Source: an uncultured Alphaproteobacteria bacterium (GTDB lineage: Bacteria > Pseudomonadota > Alphaproteobacteria > Micavibrionales > Micavibrionaceae). From it: 5,890 nucleotides of DNA. Shown here piece by piece: positions 5,478 through 5,890 of the stretch (within the stretch, counting starts at the first letter, position 1; the number at the start of each line of letters is the position of its first letter). The DNA lies in assembly GCA_934538895.1 (NCBI GenBank), contig CAKTCH010000105.1, forward strand, positions 1-5,890, read 5' to 3'. Both the position numbers and the translations under genes were made by a program. The notes below the pieces were generated by a model that ran no database searches, was not told the DNA's origin, and saw nothing but the letters and a program-made list of their open reading frames with translations.

Positions 5478-5890
5478 ATGCCGTCCACCATCAGTTTTTC
5501 CAAGGCCCCGTCACTCAATGCCAGAACCGCCATCATCATGGTGGGCGAGGGCGGTAAACTGACCGGGCAAGGGGCGGCGCTGGACAAGGATACCAAGGGC
5601 GCCATCGCGCATTTCGTCAAAACCAGCCAGAATTTCACGGGCAAGGTCGGGCAAGTAGGCGCGCTGCCGGGGCCGCAGAAATTCAAATATGACCGTATCG
5701 TGCTGCTGGGCATGGGCAAGCCGGAAAAGCTGGCCATCGATGAAATCACCGCGATGGGGGGGCGTTTCAGCGCCACTTTTGCGGGTTTAAACACGGAAAG
5801 CGTGGTTTTCTTCGCCGACGGCTTTGAAGGCTTTAAAGGCGTGAGCGCGCCTGAGGCCGCCAGCGCCTTCGCCGCCGTGTTTATCCTGCG
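5478..5890 (+). CDS. pepA: Leucyl aminopeptidase (peptidase M17, PepA), N-terminal part (3' end outside window)
   Basis: An open frame starts at ATG 5478 with a good SD and runs off the right edge; 137 codons are visible. The protein begins MPSTISFSKAPSL. Residues 72-85 read DRIVLLGMGKPEKL, the hallmark of the M17 N-terminal macro-like domain (typically D.v.lvGLGk...). Full PepA is about 480-500 residues; the C-terminal catalytic domain, with its two-metal site and the NTDAEGRL motif, lies outside the window, so activity cannot be judged. PepA is a cytosolic hexameric metallo-aminopeptidase that releases N-terminal residues such as Leu from peptides; in E. coli it also binds DNA. Its divergent position next to lptF is common in Proteobacteria and supports the call. 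The minus-strand frame over the same bases (5411-5794) is a shadow. Confidence 0.88.
   Translation, partial: MPSTISFSKAPSLNARTAIIMVGEGGKLTGQGAALDKDTKGAIAHFVKTSQNFTGKVGQVGALPGPQKFKYDRIVLLGMGKPEKLAIDEITAMGGRFSATFAGLNTESVVFFADGFEGFKGVSAPEAASAFAAVFIL

Noticed and set aside
4982..5557. 191-residue plus-strand frame running from lptF into pepA
   Set aside because: It overlaps the 5' part of lptF and the start of pepA in a different frame; both of those genes have clear family motifs and ribosome-binding sites.
5411..5794. 127-residue minus-strand frame over the start of pepA
   Set aside because: It is antisense to a plus-strand frame with a good SD and the M17 N-terminal motif, which explains the region better.
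1..5890. CRISPR arrays, insertion sequences, tRNA or rRNA genes, attachment sites
   Set aside because: The window was scanned for regularly spaced direct repeats, transposase-like proteins, cloverleaf signatures and flanking direct repeats; none was seen.

Overview
The window looks like chromosomal DNA from a Gram-negative (diderm) bacterium, most likely an alphaproteobacterium. It carries LPS-transporter permeases (LptF, LptG), outer-membrane lipid-asymmetry proteins (MlaA/VacJ and MlaC), the start of a leucyl aminopeptidase, and the end of a DotA/TraY-family protein from an I-type (Dot/Icm or IncI-like) type IV secretion system. Base composition is moderately GC-rich and similar throughout, with no obvious foreign island. 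Predatory or host-associated lineages such as Micavibrio-like bacteria would fit a chromosomal DotA/TraY gene, but that placement is a guess.

Layout, left to right. Positions 1-1112 (+) hold the C-terminal part of a DotA/TraY-family membrane protein whose start lies outside the window. A strong bidirectional terminator (1148-1178) separates it from the convergent mlaC (1221-1970, -). A 185-bp gap holds a GC-rich hairpin just upstream of mlaC, a weak promoter candidate, and the terminator (2112-2140) of the next gene, mlaA/vacJ (2156-2920, -). A 214-bp gap upstream of mlaA contains several inverted repeats and a terminator-like hairpin abutting the mlaA ribosome-binding site. Then come lptG (3135-4235, -) and lptF (4232-5383, -), which overlap by 4 bp and form an operon transcribed lptF-lptG. 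A 94-bp divergent intergenic region separates lptF from pepA (5478 onward, +), which runs off the right edge.

Functionally, four of the six genes serve the cell envelope. LptF and LptG form the membrane part of the LptB2FG ABC transporter that extracts LPS from the inner membrane. MlaA in the outer membrane and MlaC in the periplasm form the lipid shuttle that removes mislocalised phospholipids from the outer leaflet. The inner-membrane Mla complex (MlaFEDB) is not in the window. The DotA/TraY gene belongs to a separate system and marks the end of a locus lying to the left.

No undescribed multi-gene system is visible. The items most worth a second look are the DotA/TraY gene beside housekeeping envelope genes, the terminator/SD arrangement in the mlaA leader, the hairpins around the mlaC start, and the dyad between lptF and pepA.
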